Positions 6,411 through 7,499 of a stretch of DNA of 7,499 nucleotides are shown here, one piece after another. A program made the translations under genes and the position numbers. Numbering within the stretch: the stretch's first letter is position 1; every line of letters starts with the position of its first letter. The notes beneath the pieces are model-generated. The model did no database searches and was not told where the DNA came from. It saw nothing but the letters and a program-made list of their open reading frames with translations. Origin of the DNA: Deltaproteobacteria bacterium (lineage in GTDB: Bacteria; Desulfobacterota; Desulfobacteria; Desulfobacterales; SG8-13); the NCBI GenBank assembly GCA_024639205.1, contig JAHEIV010000138.1:1-7499 (forward strand), written 5' to 3'.

Positions 6411-7499
6411 CTATCGTCCCCGAGCCATATGCTCTTCCACCAGCTCTTCGATGTCTTCCAGCGTGTCGTCGTCGGTCAGGGGGTTGATCTCCTCCGCTTC
6501 CTCGATCGTTTCCAGCGCCTGGGTTTCGTCCGCCGACATCCGGTCGGAGACCGACCGGTTCGGGAAATCCATATCGCCCCAGATGTGCTTTCCGTATTTC
6601 AAATACCCCATGACGTTGTTGAGGCGGGCATCCACATTGGTCATCACCGGGCGCACGTTGCCGGCGATAAGCGGCTGCAAGTACTGGGCCAGCTCCATGC
6701 TGCCGCCGCCGGTCAGCACAATCGTGTCGATATCCCAGTCCTCGGCCCACAGGCGGTCGATGTCGTTGGCGATGTTGGCGGCGAGCTGGGAATAGACCTG
6801 GTCCCTGATTTTGGCAAAGTTCAAACCGTGCCCCTTCATCTTGATGGTGCCGGACTCCGCTGCATTATAGAGGCGGTAGAGCTGAACATTGACACCGCAT
6901 TTTTCCCGCAGCTTGTTGGAGATGATGCTGAAAGCTTTGGAGATGCCGGTATCCATCGTACGGCTGCCCCGGTCGATGTATCGCAGTTTGTCCATGATGG
7001 TAAAATCGGTTGTTCGAAAGCCGATGTCCACCACTCCGATCTTTTGACGGGCCAGATCCTTATTGATAATTTTACCATGATCGTCCATCAACAGGTTTAA
7101 AATGCTCCCCAGCGGCTGCGGTACCATGCGCACCTTGTTGATGTAGATCTCTTTGCTGATTCTGCCGCCGTCGGGCTGGTGGTAAAGCACCTTATGGTGT
7201 CCGGTAAGGATTTCGTTAAATCGCTCGTGGTTGTTTTTGAAATGCCCGATGGGCAGGCCGGAGACGACGTTGATGGGGACATTGATTTCGGCGTCCTTGT
7301 CCTGGAAAACCCCGGTTACGGTCAATGCCAGGATCTTTACGAATTCATTGATCAGTTTTTCCTGGTCCAGGGTGAAGTTCAGAACGTTGGACTGTTGCTC
7401 GGCCAGGTCGCCGATGAAATAGGCTTTTCCGTCGATGGTGACATTGAAGAAGTCGCTGATCCCCTGAGGCCCGAAATCCATCCAGAACTGCAGATCGGA
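6411..7499 (-). CDS. ParM/StbA-like actin-family ATPase, N-terminus cut by window edge
   Basis: The visible 362 residues read leftward from the window edge to a TAG at 6411-6413. Numbered from the Met at 7481, the actin/Hsp70-fold phosphate-2 motif is GVVDIGFRTTDF (149-160) and the adenosine motif is IVLTGGGS (254-261). The upstream part, with IDGKAYFIGDLA (16-27), fits the N-terminal domain of ParM-like and archaeal-type actins. The frame stays open upstream of that Met through six more codons to the edge, and the phosphate-1 motif is missing, so the real start is outside the window. Family members form dynamic filaments, best known for moving plasmids. The C-terminal tail (317-350) is very acidic, with 16 Asp/Glu in 34 residues. 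The gene is convergent with the cysteine-cluster gene, with 60 bp between stops. No ParR-like adaptor or parC-like repeat follows it. The exact subfamily and cellular role are not clear. Confidence 0.85.
   Translation of the reverse strand, partial: SDLQFWMDFGPQGISDFFNVTIDGKAYFIGDLAEQQSNVLNFTLDQEKLINEFVKILALTVTGVFQDKDAEINVPINVVSGLPIGHFKNNHERFNEILTGHHKVLYHQPDGGRISKEIYINKVRMVPQPLGSILNLLMDDHGKIINKDLARQKIGVVDIGFRTTDFTIMDKLRYIDRGSRTMDTGISKAFSIISNKLREKCGVNVQLYRLYNAAESGTIKMKGHGLNFAKIRDQVYSQLAANIANDIDRLWAEDWDIDTIVLTGGGSMELAQYLQPLIAGNVRPVMTNVDARLNNVMGYLKYGKHIWGDMDFPNRSVSDRMSADETQALETIEEAEEINPLTDDDTLEDIEELVEEHMARGR

Overview
The window (about 58% G+C by eye) reads as chromosome of an anaerobic, selenoprotein-using bacterium. 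The best guess is a sulfate reducer of the Desulfobacterota. That guess rests on inference: a single-chain pyruvate:ferredoxin oxidoreductase very close to the Desulfovibrio africanus type, an oxygen-labile iron-sulfur fumarase, a UGA-containing selenoprotein of the glycine/proline reductase B family, and a ParM-like actin. No rRNA, tRNA or taxonomic marker is present.

Layout. Positions 3-725 (+) hold the C-terminal 240 residues of a FumA-type class I fumarase cut by the window edge. An AT-rich spacer of about 200 bp (726-928) carries a weak promoter candidate and two inverted repeats. It leads into 929-4474 (+), a complete 1181-residue pyruvate:ferredoxin oxidoreductase with all cofactor ligands in place. 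A strong intrinsic terminator (4522-4555) ends that unit. The next spacer holds a possible sigma-54 promoter (4628-4643).

Positions 4733-5620 (+) are one gene that ordinary ORF calling splits in two. An in-frame TGA at 5249-5251 is read here as selenocysteine 173, in a U-P-F-C-C motif. A perfect 8-bp hairpin sits at the spacing of a bacterial SECIS. The product is a 295-residue PrdB/GrdB-like selenoprotein. One base after its stop begins a 242-residue protein with a YkgJ-type cysteine cluster (5622-6350, +), so the two are probably co-translated. A convergent gene (6411 to the right edge, -) encodes a ParM/StbA-like actin ATPase lacking its N-terminus at the window edge.

How the genes fit together. 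Fumarase and PFOR are iron-sulfur enzymes of anaerobic central carbon metabolism. The terminator separates them from the selenoprotein/cysteine-cluster pair, which is the most interesting part of the window. None of the usual partners (PrdA, GrdA, GrdE, GrdC/D) is present, so its substrate is unknown. The actin-like gene is independent.
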